NCBI RefSeq assembly: GCF_001434395.1
Contig: NZ_AZFS01000066.1
Coordinates: 28,871-92,870 of the forward strand
Length of the DNA: 64,000 nt
Direction of reading: 5' to 3'
From: Levilactobacillus hammesii DSM 16381
Lineage (GTDB): Bacteria; Bacillota; Bacilli; Lactobacillales; Lactobacillaceae
The notes beneath the pieces are model-generated. The model made no database searches, was not told the origin of the DNA, and saw only the letters and a program-made list of their open reading frames with translations. Below are positions 34,724 to 42,453 of this stretch, piece by piece (position 1 is the stretch's first letter; each line of letters begins with the position of its first letter). A program made the translations under genes and the position numbers.

Positions 34724-35475
34724 GAATCGGATTCTCCTTGTATTTGCCGACGCAGGCGAACCGCCTGAGCCGGATAGTCGGTAATGATGCCCGCAAAATG
34801 GTGTTTAAAACAATAAGTCATGTCAGCCGATGAGTTGACCGTCCACGGTCGTAGCTGGACGTGCGGTAGCCAGAAGCGGTGAGCCTTAACCCACCGAATG
34901 TCCGGATGCAAATCGGCTACCTGGTGCAGACGCTGCATCTTCTTGGCTTGCCGACTAGCCGTCTGAAAGAGCTTGGCATATTCAGCCTGCGGGTACAGTC
35001 CCCGCAATGTCACCAACGACTGGGCCCGAAAACTAGAAAAGACCAGTCGAAACGGCACTGGTTGTTGCTGAAAGTACGCCGCCAGCTGTTGCTCGATCCC
35101 GGGATACGGAAACTTATTGGTTTTCAATTCCAAGTTAAAAATGCCCGTGAACTGGTTGCGTAACAGGAGCTGAATCACTTCATCCAGTGTGGGAATTCTC
35201 GTGTCGGCATACTCAGGCGCAAAGTGTTGGCCCGCGTCCAAAGCCTTTAGTTGTGCTAAAGTCAGGTCCCGCACATTACCCGTACCATTCGTGGTCCGAT
35301 CAACCTGCTCGTCGTGCATAATCACCATTTGGTGGTCCCGCGACAGTTGAACATCCGTTTCAATGCCATCCGCACCGGCATCGAGTGCCGCCTGAAAGGC
35401 AATCAACGTATTTTCCGGGCGCGTTCCTTTGCTCCCCCGGTGCGCAATAACCTGCGTGCGTTGTCGTCCAAACAC
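34708..35475 (-). CDS. Glycerophosphodiester phosphodiesterase
   Basis: The enzyme hydrolyses glycerophosphodiesters to glycerol-3-P and an alcohol. I place the start at GTG 35475, eight bases after AAGGGG, giving 255 aa that begin FGRQRTQVIAHRG; an ATG at 35499 has no ribosome site. GDPD motifs are intact: AHRGSKGTRPENTLIAF, DGIETDVQLSRD (metal ligands), VIMHDEQVDRTTNGTG and FNLELKTN. No signal peptide, so it is cytosolic. It overlaps miaA. Confidence 0.9.
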   Translation of the reverse strand: MFGRQRTQVIAHRGSKGTRPENTLIAFQAALDAGADGIETDVQLSRDHQMVIMHDEQVDRTTNGTGNVRDLTLAQLKALDAGQHFAPEYADTRIPTLDEVIQLLLRNQFTGIFNLELKTNKFPYPGIEQQLAAYFQQQPVPFRLVFSSFRAQSLVTLRGLYPQAEYAKLFQTASRQAKKMQRLHQVADLHPDIRWVKAHRFWLPHVQLRPWTVNSSADMTYCFKHHFAGIITDYPAQAVRLRRQIQGESDSWKKS

Positions 35476-35630
35476 GGCCGTCACCCCTTTCCTTTTCATT
35501 TTAAACTTAGCGTACCACAAAACCATGTAAATTTTCGGGTTCGTTTTGCTAATTGCTGGCTATTTCCCCGTAAAACCAGCATAATGGAAGCGGATAACTA
35601 AATTATTAAAAATGATGGGAGTCGATACGT

Positions 35631-35807
35631 ATGAAGCATTTTACTAAGGGATTTCTCTTTGGCGTCGTCGCGACGGCTAGTGCTGTTGCTGGCGCAGTCT
35701 TCTCTTTCAGAAAAAAGGTTGTTCAACCCATTGAAGACCAAGAAGCTCGCTTTGAAGAAAACCGCAAACGCGCCAACCGGAAGAGCCATTCTGCTCACAA
35801 CGGTTAG
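35631..35807 (+). CDS. DUF3042-family small membrane-associated protein
   Basis: A 58-aa protein, too short for many gene finders. It reads MKHFTKGFLFGVVATASAVA then GAVFSFRKKVVQPIEDQEAR and a basic tail ending SHSAHNG. The pattern of a short N-terminal hydrophobic segment, a KK...PIE linker and a charged tail fits DUF3042, a lactobacillus/enterococcus family of unknown role. GGGAG lies nine bases before the ATG and a terminator follows the stop, so it forms its own transcription unit. Confidence 0.85.
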   Translation: MKHFTKGFLFGVVATASAVAGAVFSFRKKVVQPIEDQEARFEENRKRANRKSHSAHNG

Positions 35808-35813
35808 TCATGA

Positions 35814-35850
35814 AGGAACTTCGGAATCTTTCCGGGTTCCTTTTTATTTT
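35814..35850 (+). terminator. Terminator of the DUF3042 gene
   Basis: AAGGAAC pairs with GTTCCTT, with inner CGG/CCG, then TTTTTATTTT. Confidence 0.85.
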
Positions 35851-35865
35851 GCCCTTTATCTAGCG

Positions 35866-36245
35866 ACAATAGTGGGCCGAAAACTGGGCAACTTAGTGGG
35901 CTCATCGCCTTACCGGTCGACAGATATGGACTGGAACGGTGCGAACGCAACTTGAAGCCTCGAAAAAGCCGAGTCTACAAGCTTGGTTTTCTACTAAGCC
36001 AGTAAGAAAATCGCTTACTGACTTAGTAGAACGACGCACCTGAGCCCATATCTGCCGACCTCACGGCTTACACGGTGTTCTTAGGCAACTGAGTTAATGA
36101 CGGTTATAGTCGTTATTCATTGGACCGAAATCGCTAAGTCCCTGCTTTTCCAACTGTTGTCGTGGTAAACCACAATCAGAGCCGGAGGAGGCCAGGGATG
36201 GCCCCAGCCGTGAAAGTGGTTACAAATGCTAAGACGTGGCTGCCA
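35866..36245 (+). repeat. Structured intergenic repeat, copy D
   Basis: Plus orientation, downstream of the DUF3042 gene. Domain I is complete. GTCGACAGATATGGACT (35916-35932) pairs with GAGCCCATATCTGCCGAC (36042-36059) at 15 of 17 positions. Inside is a long hairpin TTCTACTAAG/CTTAGTAGAA with AGTAAG/CTTACT. The middle (GGTTATAGTCGTTATTCATTGG) matches copy B. Domain II begins with GAGCCGGAGGAGGCCAGGGATGG but lacks the other half, so this copy is 3' truncated. Confidence 0.8.
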
Positions 36246-36280
36246 TTTTAGCTTTTAATATTTAGATACGGAAACAAAAT

Positions 36281-36318
36281 GAGGACTCACGGCATAACCA
36301 CCGTGAGTCCTCGTTTTT
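36281..36318. terminator. Strong bidirectional terminator hairpin
   Basis: GAGGACTCACGG (36281-36292) and CCGTGAGTCCTC (36301-36312) pair perfectly; TTTTTTT follows on plus and ATTTTG on minus. It ends the rhodanese operon and could stop transcripts from copy D. Confidence 0.85.
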
Positions 36319-36732
36319 TTAATACTTCGTTTTCTTCGTCTTACCTTCCCAACGCACGTAACCGTTCTTTAAGATAAAGATTTGCTTGAAGCCATCTTTT
36401 CCTAACATGATTGCGGCCCGCGTACTCAGCGTCTTCCCTTGATCGTATAAGTAGACCGGAAGATCCTGACGGAGTTGGCTGTGATAAGCCTTAAACGTGG
36501 AATAAGGAAAGTTGCGCGCCCCCAAAATGTGTCCCGCGTCAAAGTCCTTCTTTTCGCGTAAGTCGACGACTTGAGCCGTCCGAATACCAGCTTCAAATGT
36601 TTCGGCGTCGATCAACTTGGCCACCCGGTTACGCCGAATGATCGTTGTCAACTGCCAGCCGCCCCACACGGCAATAAGAATAATGAGGACAATCGTGTAG
36701 ACCGTCCATCCTGAGATTGCACCAATAACCAA
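36319..36732 (-). CDS. Membrane-anchored rhodanese-like protein, no catalytic Cys
   Basis: The 137-aa protein has one N-terminal membrane helix (VYTIVLIILIAVWGGWQL, about 11-28) and a cytosolic rhodanese domain (VVDLREKKDFDAGHILGARNFP). At the active-site loop, where sulfurtransferases have Cys, it reads YLYDQGKTLSTRAA with Asp97. It is therefore unlikely to transfer sulfur and may bind a partner or anion. The start is TTG with GGAAGA seven bases upstream. It follows glcK by 32 bases, a position often taken by a YqgQ/rhodanese group in lactobacilli. Confidence 0.85.
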   Translation of the reverse strand: MVIGAISGWTVYTIVLIILIAVWGGWQLTTIIRRNRVAKLIDAETFEAGIRTAQVVDLREKKDFDAGHILGARNFPYSTFKAYHSQLRQDLPVYLYDQGKTLSTRAAIMLGKDGFKQIFILKNGYVRWEGKTKKTKY

Positions 36733-36764
36733 AACGAAATCTTCCTTCCTAATCCTCTAAATGT

Positions 36765-37736
36765 CTAATTTGTTTTTTGGAACCGCAATGCTAATGAAGC
36801 GGCTCCGATAACACCGGCGTCATTGCCAAGTTGTGCCAACCGCAGTTTGGTTGAATCCCGTACTGCTGGGAAGGCATTTTCTTGGAAGTAACGTGTCGTT
36901 GGTTGTAACAGCGTGTTACCGGCGTTAGAAACCCCACCACCAATGATGATGTTGGCTGGGTTTAAGATGTTGGCCACGTTAGCCAAGGCCAAGCCTAAGT
37001 AGAACGTAACTCGGTCAACCACTTGGTTAGCCAAGATATCCCCGTTATCGGCTAAATAGAAGACCATCTTGGAGGTGACGCTTTCCTGATTGTCTTCCAT
37101 TTCCTTCAAACGAGAGGTGCCCATGAAGTCTTTTGCCATGTCGGCAGCCACGTGAACGACCCCAGTTGCGGAAGCGTATTGTTCCAAACAACCGCGCTTG
37201 CCACAAGTACAAAGGTAGCCATTAGGCTGTACGGTAACATGGCCCAATTCTCCGGCACCGCCGTTGATCCCGTGAAGTAAGTGGCCGCCAGCGATGACCC
37301 CACCGCCGACACCAGTTCCCAAGGTCACGAAGACCACGTCAGCATCCTTTTCACCGGCACCCTTCCAGTATTCACCCAATGAAGCCACGTTGGCATCATT
37401 GTCTAAGATGAACTGTAAGCCAATTCCGGCTTGAATCTGGTCACGTACTTGTTGGCGCTTCTTCCAATTTAAGTTAAAGGCACCAATGACCGTTCCATTT
37501 TCAATATCTACTGAACCGGGTGTCCCCATTCCGATCCCAATAAAGTCATCCTTGCTAAATACTGAGTTACTAATGTGCTGGTTGATTGAATCGATAATGT
37601 TGGGAACGATGTGGCTACCCTCGTCTGAGATATCCGTGGGAATGCTCCACTTTGCGAGAATTTCGCCAGAAGTGGAGAGAAACGCCATCTTTGTCGTTGT
37701 CCCACCCAAATCGATGCCAATTAAATTCCGTGCCAT
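36765..37736 (-). CDS. glcK: ROK-family glucokinase
   Basis: GlcK phosphorylates glucose with ATP, needed because heterofermenters import much sugar without PTS. The 323 aa show the phosphate loop GIDLGGTTTKMAF, LGTGVGGGVI, and the ROK zinc motif CTCGKRGCLEQYASATG. Length is normal. The yqgQ start-glcK spacing is three bases, so they are coupled. Order rpmG-yqgN-rhomboid-yqgQ-glcK equals that of Bacillus subtilis. Confidence 0.95.
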   Translation of the reverse strand: MARNLIGIDLGGTTTKMAFLSTSGEILAKWSIPTDISDEGSHIVPNIIDSINQHISNSVFSKDDFIGIGMGTPGSVDIENGTVIGAFNLNWKKRQQVRDQIQAGIGLQFILDNDANVASLGEYWKGAGEKDADVVFVTLGTGVGGGVIAGGHLLHGINGGAGELGHVTVQPNGYLCTCGKRGCLEQYASATGVVHVAADMAKDFMGTSRLKEMEDNQESVTSKMVFYLADNGDILANQVVDRVTFYLGLALANVANILNPANIIIGGGVSNAGNTLLQPTTRYFQENAFPAVRDSTKLRLAQLGNDAGVIGAASLALRFQKTN

Positions 37737-37739
37737 ACT

Positions 37740-37970
37740 CTAAATCCCTCCAATGGATTGGTGTTGATCTCTTGCATGTTGTACTTCAATGCGGTGTTCA
37801 TGTGTCAGAACCACCTTGGCCGCAACAAAGGTTTTATCATCGACCGCCCGTGCTTTACGGAGGTGATCCAATTCCAATGCCATGACTTCAATGTCCCAAA
37901 GACGTTTGCCCACGTATACATAAATACCAAATTTTTTAAGTAGCTGCTGAACATCATATAACGTTTTCAT
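37740..37970 (-). CDS. yqgQ: YqgQ-family small protein
   Basis: The 76-aa product (ATG 37970, after GGAGG) reads MKTLYDVQQLLKKFGIYVYV and GKRLWDIEVMALELDHLRKA, the YqgQ (DUF910) helical pattern. Its role is not established; structural work on relatives suggests nucleic-acid binding. It lies between the rhomboid and glcK genes as in Bacillus. The C-terminal part (HRIEVQHARDQHQSIGGI) is longer than in the Bacillus protein. Confidence 0.88.
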   Translation of the reverse strand: MKTLYDVQQLLKKFGIYVYVGKRLWDIEVMALELDHLRKARAVDDKTFVAAKVVLTHEHRIEVQHARDQHQSIGGI

Positions 37971-38012
37971 TGTGCCACAACCTCCGTGAAATTGCACGAG
38001 ACATTTTAGCTT

Positions 38013-38693
38013 CTACTGCGCCATACCGTGCATATACAACCAGACCAATCCAACTATTAAGACAATCGTTGCCACAACCCGTTTGATTACGTTAACCTTA
38101 CCAATTCGCGGCACGCCTAATGAATACGCTACCAAAAAGCCGGCAGCCAGACCGCCAATATGACCCGCCAAATCAATACCAGGCGCGAATAAATCAAATA
38201 AAATGTTCATCACCACGAAGGCCAAGAAGGTCTGCGCGAGTTGGCGAATCACGGGATTTTGCCAGAAGGACTCACCCATCATCATGAAGGCACCAAACAG
38301 GCCGAAAATCGCCGTGCTGGCTCCTGCCGATAAACTATTCGAGAAGCAGAAGCTCGCCACGTTCCCCCCAACACCAGATACCAAGAACAGTATCAGGAAT
38401 CGGGTATGACCAAAGGCCGCTTCAATCTGCATGCCCACAAAATACAGGGTAATCATGTTCATCAGGATGTGGGTGAACCCAATGTGAAGGAACATGGGCG
38501 TGAAGAGCCGCCACCATTCCCCCTGTTGAATCAACGCGTTGAGCTTGGCCCCAAAGGTAATCAGCACGTTGACGTTGGTGCTCCCACCGTCAAGCGTCAT
38601 TGCCCCGTAGACCAGAACCATGATCACAATCAGTCCGATCGTCATGAAGGGATATTGATTGAGCCGGCTCAGTCGATATTTAACTTGCGCCAC
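38013..38693 (-). CDS. Rhomboid intramembrane serine protease
   Basis: Related to GluP (YqgP) of Bacillus. The 226 aa contain six to seven membrane helices. The catalytic Ser lies in GASTAIFGLFGA and the catalytic His in DLAGHIGGLAAGF. HIGFTHILMNM is the conserved L1-loop/TM2 region. The GTG start follows AGGAAG by seven bases. The large cytosolic N-terminal domain of Bacillus GluP is absent. Substrates are unknown. Confidence 0.93.
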   Translation of the reverse strand: MAQVKYRLSRLNQYPFMTIGLIVIMVLVYGAMTLDGGSTNVNVLITFGAKLNALIQQGEWWRLFTPMFLHIGFTHILMNMITLYFVGMQIEAAFGHTRFLILFLVSGVGGNVASFCFSNSLSAGASTAIFGLFGAFMMMGESFWQNPVIRQLAQTFLAFVVMNILFDLFAPGIDLAGHIGGLAAGFLVAYSLGVPRIGKVNVIKRVVATIVLIVGLVWLYMHGMAQ

Positions 38694-38708
38694 TATGCCG
38701 CTTCCTCT

Positions 38709-39263
38709 CTATTTTAAATTAGCGGCTAGTACCGCGTCCAATAATATGTCAAAGGAATCAACGGGCCAAGTCGGCTGCGCAATCTGTTGGGCTGGTAATG
38801 CCAAGGCCAACTTGATTCCCGTCGTCTTAGGCAGGTACCGGTCATAGTAACCGCCCCCAAAGCCAACCCGTTCTCCGGTAGCCGCAAAAACCAGTCCCGG
38901 CACCAGTAACAGGTCAAACTCGGTAGGATCAACCACCCGATTATCTTGTGGCTCCATCAGACCAAATTTCGTCCGTGTCAACGTCGTGGTCTCGTCCATG
39001 ACGTGGAAAGCCATTTGACGATGTGGCAACGTTTGCGGAACCGCAACAATTTTACCATCGGCCTGAGCGCGTTCGATAATTGGCCGTGTTGCCAGCTCAA
39101 AACCGCCGCTGATGGTCGTGGCAATCGTCGTGGCCTGCTGATAGGCCGTTGACGTCCAAAGCTGCTGATAGAGGTCGTCAGACGCTCGTAGCCGGTCAGG
39201 AACCGCCATTGCTGTCAGGGCATGAATCGTTTGTTGCCGAATCTCTGCTTTGCTTGGCATCAT
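38709..39263 (-). CDS. 5-formyltetrahydrofolate cyclo-ligase
   Basis: Converts 5-formyl-THF to 5,10-methenyl-THF with ATP (YqgN/MTHFS). The 184 aa show KAEIRQQTIHAL at the N-terminus, the LLVPGLVF strand and the ATP loop GERVGFGGGYYDRYLP. Two ATGs lie next to each other; the second (39260) has better spacing to AAGGGGG. It links to folD and fmt elsewhere in this window through one-carbon metabolism. Confidence 0.94.
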   Translation of the reverse strand: MMPSKAEIRQQTIHALTAMAVPDRLRASDDLYQQLWTSTAYQQATTIATTISGGFELATRPIIERAQADGKIVAVPQTLPHRQMAFHVMDETTTLTRTKFGLMEPQDNRVVDPTEFDLLLVPGLVFAATGERVGFGGGYYDRYLPKTTGIKLALALPAQQIAQPTWPVDSFDILLDAVLAANLK

Positions 39264-39319
39264 TTACCCCCTTGATTCTTCGATGATATAAAAAAAGGGT
39301 CGGACTCTCGCCCGTACCC

Positions 39320-39469
39320 TTACTTAGTTTCGCGATGCAAAGTTACTTTCCGTTCACGCGGGCAGTACTTCTTAAATTCAACCCGGTCCGGGTTATTACG
39401 CCGGTTCTTGCTGGATAAGTAGTTGCGTTCGTGACATTCAGTACATTCTAAAGTGATGTGTACACGCAT
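39320..39469 (-). CDS. rpmG: 50S ribosomal protein L33
   Basis: A 49-aa protein: [20 protein letters not shown] then [20 protein letters not shown] and the end KVTLHRETK. It has Cys9 and Cys12 as in zinc-binding L33 but only one cysteine (Cys36) in the second knuckle, where CxxC would be CPRE. GGGAGGTTACCC lies upstream of the ATG. Three-cysteine L33 proteins are seen in this group as far as I recall, so this may be a form with weak or altered zinc binding. Confidence 0.95.
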   Translation of the reverse strand: MRVHITLECTECHERNYLSSKNRRNNPDRVEFKKYCPRERKVTLHRETK

Positions 39470-39698
39470 TGTGGGTAACCTCCCAACTTGTTCAGAATTA
39501 CAGGCATGAGCCTTAACTCGTAATATATTACCATTAATCTGACGGAATTACCAGTCATAATTCCAAATATGTTAAGGAAAAATACTTAACAGCTAAATGA
39601 ATAGGCCTGGCCTCGCTTTCGATACGCTATTAATTCACACTTAAGGGGTATTTCTACCAAAACGATGTACTGGGATATGGACCATATAGAACCCCCAT
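39470..39698. other. Gap between rpmG and repeat copy E
   Basis: Contains the rpmG promoter region on the minus strand. TACTGGGATATGG at about 39669-39681 faintly resembles a start of the repeat family. Nothing else is supported. Confidence 0.3.
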
Positions 39699-40104
39699 TG
39701 CCTTAACCGTTCGCCAGATTTGAACTGGAACGCGGTGAGAAGGACGATCAGAAGCTTAGAAACGGTCTCTGGCCTCACTTTGAACCGGATAGCCCCGCGT
39801 TTATCCCACGGCTGAGTTCAAATCTAGCTCACTCACGGCTACACATTGTGCCAACAATGACTTGGAATGACTACTTCTCTTAAACGACGGTTCAACCCAT
39901 ATTAAAGTTCAACATCTGTGTAACCGGAGGAGGTCAGGGATGTAGGCAACTGTGTCAACGCTGTTAGCCGATGTTTTACGGCTTACAGCGTGGGACGTGT
40001 TTGAAGACCGGTGCTTTCCCCGGGCTTCAAACCGAGCTGAAGGACCGCTTCCCAGGCCGCAAGCGGTCCCCACAGTAGCCGGAATCCCTGACAGCCGCAG
40101 GTGA
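39699..40104 (+). repeat. Structured intergenic repeat, copy E (complete)
   Basis: The clearest full copy, between rpmG and the PBP gene. Domain I: GCCAGATTTGAACT (39713-39726) with AGTTCAAATCTAGC (39815-39828), 13 of 14 pairing. Domain II closing helix: GTCAGGGAT (39933-39941) with ATCCCTGAC (40084-40092), perfect. It encloses GTTAGCCG/CGGCTTAC, TTTGAAGACCGG/CCGGGCTTCAAA (from 40000 to 40031) and GGACCGCTT/AAGCGGTCC. The antisense strand has an open frame of 75 codons, but copy C has a stop in the same frame, so it is not a gene. Confidence 0.87.
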
Positions 40105-40170
40105 CTGATTTCAGCTAATCTGTAGTTAACAACCACCCTTAAACAAGAATAAGATAACCCGATTCAAAAT

Positions 40171-40216
40171 AAAAAGCGGTACAAATCAGCCACAATCGAC
40201 TGACTTGTACCGCTTT
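40171..40216 (-). terminator. Terminator downstream of the PBP gene
   Basis: Minus-strand AAAGCGGTACAAGTCAG and CTGATTTGTACCGCTTT arms, then TTTTATTTT. Confidence 0.85.
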
Positions 40217-40221
40217 CCTGA

Positions 40222-42288
40222 CTATTGATTAATGGTTGAGGTTGATTGAACCGTCTTCCAATAAGCCGCATAAATCTTCTTGGCCAGCGTCATGTTGTTA
40301 CTTTCGGCGTTGACACCCAGGTTAGGCATGGCTAGTGCAACAACCACCTGTGGATGCGTGGAAGGTGCGAAAGAGGCCAAACTCAAGGTAACCGTTTCGT
40401 TCCCCTTGTAATACGTTTGGGCAGTCCCAGTCTTGGCAGAAATCTTCGGCGTAATTGAGGACATAGCACCACCAGTCTTGTAGGTGTTGCTCCCGTGAAC
40501 CACGTCGTAGAGACCTTCCTTAACCAAGTTCTTTTGCGCCGTGGTCATGTCAATCGTGTTCAGCACCTTAGGCTCAACCGAGGACTTCACTGCCCCCAGC
40601 TTCCCGTCCGAGGTCGTCCCCCGAATGGATTGCACCACGTGTGGGGCGATCCGCGTGCCACCATTGGCAATCGTTGACATGTACTGGGCAACCTGCATAA
40701 CCGTGTAGGCGTCGTAGTTCCCAAAGGACAAGTCCAAAGCGTTCCCAATGTGGGCAAACGAGCTTGACCCTTCCAAACCAGAGCTTTCACCAGGCAAGTC
40801 GATCCCGGTCTTCACACCGAGTCCGAATTGCTTAAAGTAACCCCGTTCGATATCAAACGCCTTGGTGCTCATCGTTAAGGCCGCACCAGAGGAGTAGTTG
40901 AAGCCCGCTTCCTTCATGGCTAACTGCATCATGTAGGAGTTAGAGGAAACTTCGAGGGCGCCCGCAGCGTTAACGGCAATGTTCGAGCCACCACCATGGT
41001 TGAACCAAGAAGACTTCTTGACCCCACCAACGGTGATTGGCATATCCGTCAAGGTACTGTTGGTTGGCGTGATTACACCATCCATCAGAGCCCCGGAGAC
41101 CATGGCCCCTTTGACCACGGACCCCATAACAATATCACTGTTAATGGTTCCCAAAGCATTGTCGGTCGTCTTTCCCGTTGAAGGATCACGGTCGACACCG
41201 GCCATCCCAATGACACCACCCGTATTCGGGTTCATGACGACGGCATAGGTCCCGGTTGAACTTCCCCCGGCACCCGCTTCGGCGGACTTAACCAGCGATT
41301 GTAACTCGCTTTGGAACTTAGAATTGATCGTCAGTTGCAGGTTATCCCCCTTCTGACCACCATACTTCTTAACTTCCTTCGTCACCGTATTGTTTCCGGC
41401 AACTTCAACCTGTTTCTCAGCCTTGGTTCCTCGCAGGACGGATTCATATTCCTGTTCCAGGTAGGATTGCCCCACACTGTCATTACGGGAATACCCCTGT
41501 GCCAGCAACTCGTTGACCTTGTCACTTGGCAACCCGGTCTTTTCAGACGACACGGTCCCGATGATGGAATTCATCGATTTCCCGTTCGGGTAGTTCCGTG
41601 ACCAGCTCGTTCCCACTTGGATCCCAGGCATTTCGGACAGATGTTCACCAATCTGCGCAATTTCTGTGCTGGAAACACCCGAATCCTTAATGTAGGTCGT
41701 CGACAGCGCGTAAGCACCGCTCATCTTGGCAAAGATGGCTGCGGCGTTCTTCTGGGTCTGAGTTAACTTAAAGGAGGAATCATTCTCCAAATAACTCAAG
41801 GCCTTGTTGTAAAGTGCTGTTGTCGACAATCCCTTGGTTCCAGAAAGCTTGCCTTCCACTGCCTTTAACCGTTTCGGATCGGTTAAGTAGTAGTCGATTG
41901 ACTGACGGGGCGTTAAGCTACTCGTTGAGACCGTCAAGTAATTGCCAAGCTTATTGGCAATGTCGTACATGCTGGTCGACAAAACGTTGACCCCTTTGGT
42001 GTACGAGATTGCCTGATGGGCCTTGTTACCCACTAAGACTTTACCGGTGGCATCGTAAACCATCCCCCGTTGAACATTCGTCGTCTCAATGGTGGTATCG
42101 GTCGAATTGACCTCCGCCTTAAATTTTGACCCGTAAATCACTTGCAAATACGCCAACTGACCAATCAGCGCTGCAAATAACAGGGCAACGATAATGAATA
42201 GGAAGTTTAACCGAAACGGGATCTGCGACTTCTGAGGGCCGTCAGACCGCCGATTACGGTTGCTAACTCGATTATAAAAATTCTTCAC
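40222..42288 (-). CDS. Class B penicillin-binding protein (transpeptidase)
   Basis: A monofunctional DD-transpeptidase that crosslinks peptidoglycan. The 688 aa have a cytosolic basic start, one membrane helix (LNFLFIIVALLFAALIGQLAYL, about 28-50, cited in part), a PBP dimer domain, and a transpeptidase domain with SVVK (active-site Ser), SSN and KTGT motifs. It resembles PBP2b/PbpA-type elongation or division enzymes next to rpmG in lactobacilli; the exact class is not certain. It diverges from the YfhO-type gene. Confidence 0.93.
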   Translation of the reverse strand: MKNFYNRVSNRNRRSDGPQKSQIPFRLNFLFIIVALLFAALIGQLAYLQVIYGSKFKAEVNSTDTTIETTNVQRGMVYDATGKVLVGNKAHQAISYTKGVNVLSTSMYDIANKLGNYLTVSTSSLTPRQSIDYYLTDPKRLKAVEGKLSGTKGLSTTALYNKALSYLENDSSFKLTQTQKNAAAIFAKMSGAYALSTTYIKDSGVSSTEIAQIGEHLSEMPGIQVGTSWSRNYPNGKSMNSIIGTVSSEKTGLPSDKVNELLAQGYSRNDSVGQSYLEQEYESVLRGTKAEKQVEVAGNNTVTKEVKKYGGQKGDNLQLTINSKFQSELQSLVKSAEAGAGGSSTGTYAVVMNPNTGGVIGMAGVDRDPSTGKTTDNALGTINSDIVMGSVVKGAMVSGALMDGVITPTNSTLTDMPITVGGVKKSSWFNHGGGSNIAVNAAGALEVSSNSYMMQLAMKEAGFNYSSGAALTMSTKAFDIERGYFKQFGLGVKTGIDLPGESSGLEGSSSFAHIGNALDLSFGNYDAYTVMQVAQYMSTIANGGTRIAPHVVQSIRGTTSDGKLGAVKSSVEPKVLNTIDMTTAQKNLVKEGLYDVVHGSNTYKTGGAMSSITPKISAKTGTAQTYYKGNETVTLSLASFAPSTHPQVVVALAMPNLGVNAESNNMTLAKKIYAAYWKTVQSTSTINQ

Positions 42289-42453
42289 AACAGCTCTGCT
42301 CCTTATTGTACAGCTACTATTTTACCAAACTTCGCTTGAGACAACTATCCCGCTACCGAAATTTAATGTTTCTATGCTATTCTAGATATCGAAAAGCAAA
42401 AAGTACAGGCTCCAAGTTAACTTTTATAATTTCTAAAGATTGAGGTGGCTTCT

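Noticed and set aside
39909-40136. Open minus-strand frame of 75 codons across repeat copy E, with a look-alike in copy B (both contain YIP-LLR near the end)
   Set aside because: The likeness follows from the DNA repeat. In copy C the same frame is broken by a stop after about 15 codons, there is no ribosome binding site, and the helices rather than the codons are conserved.
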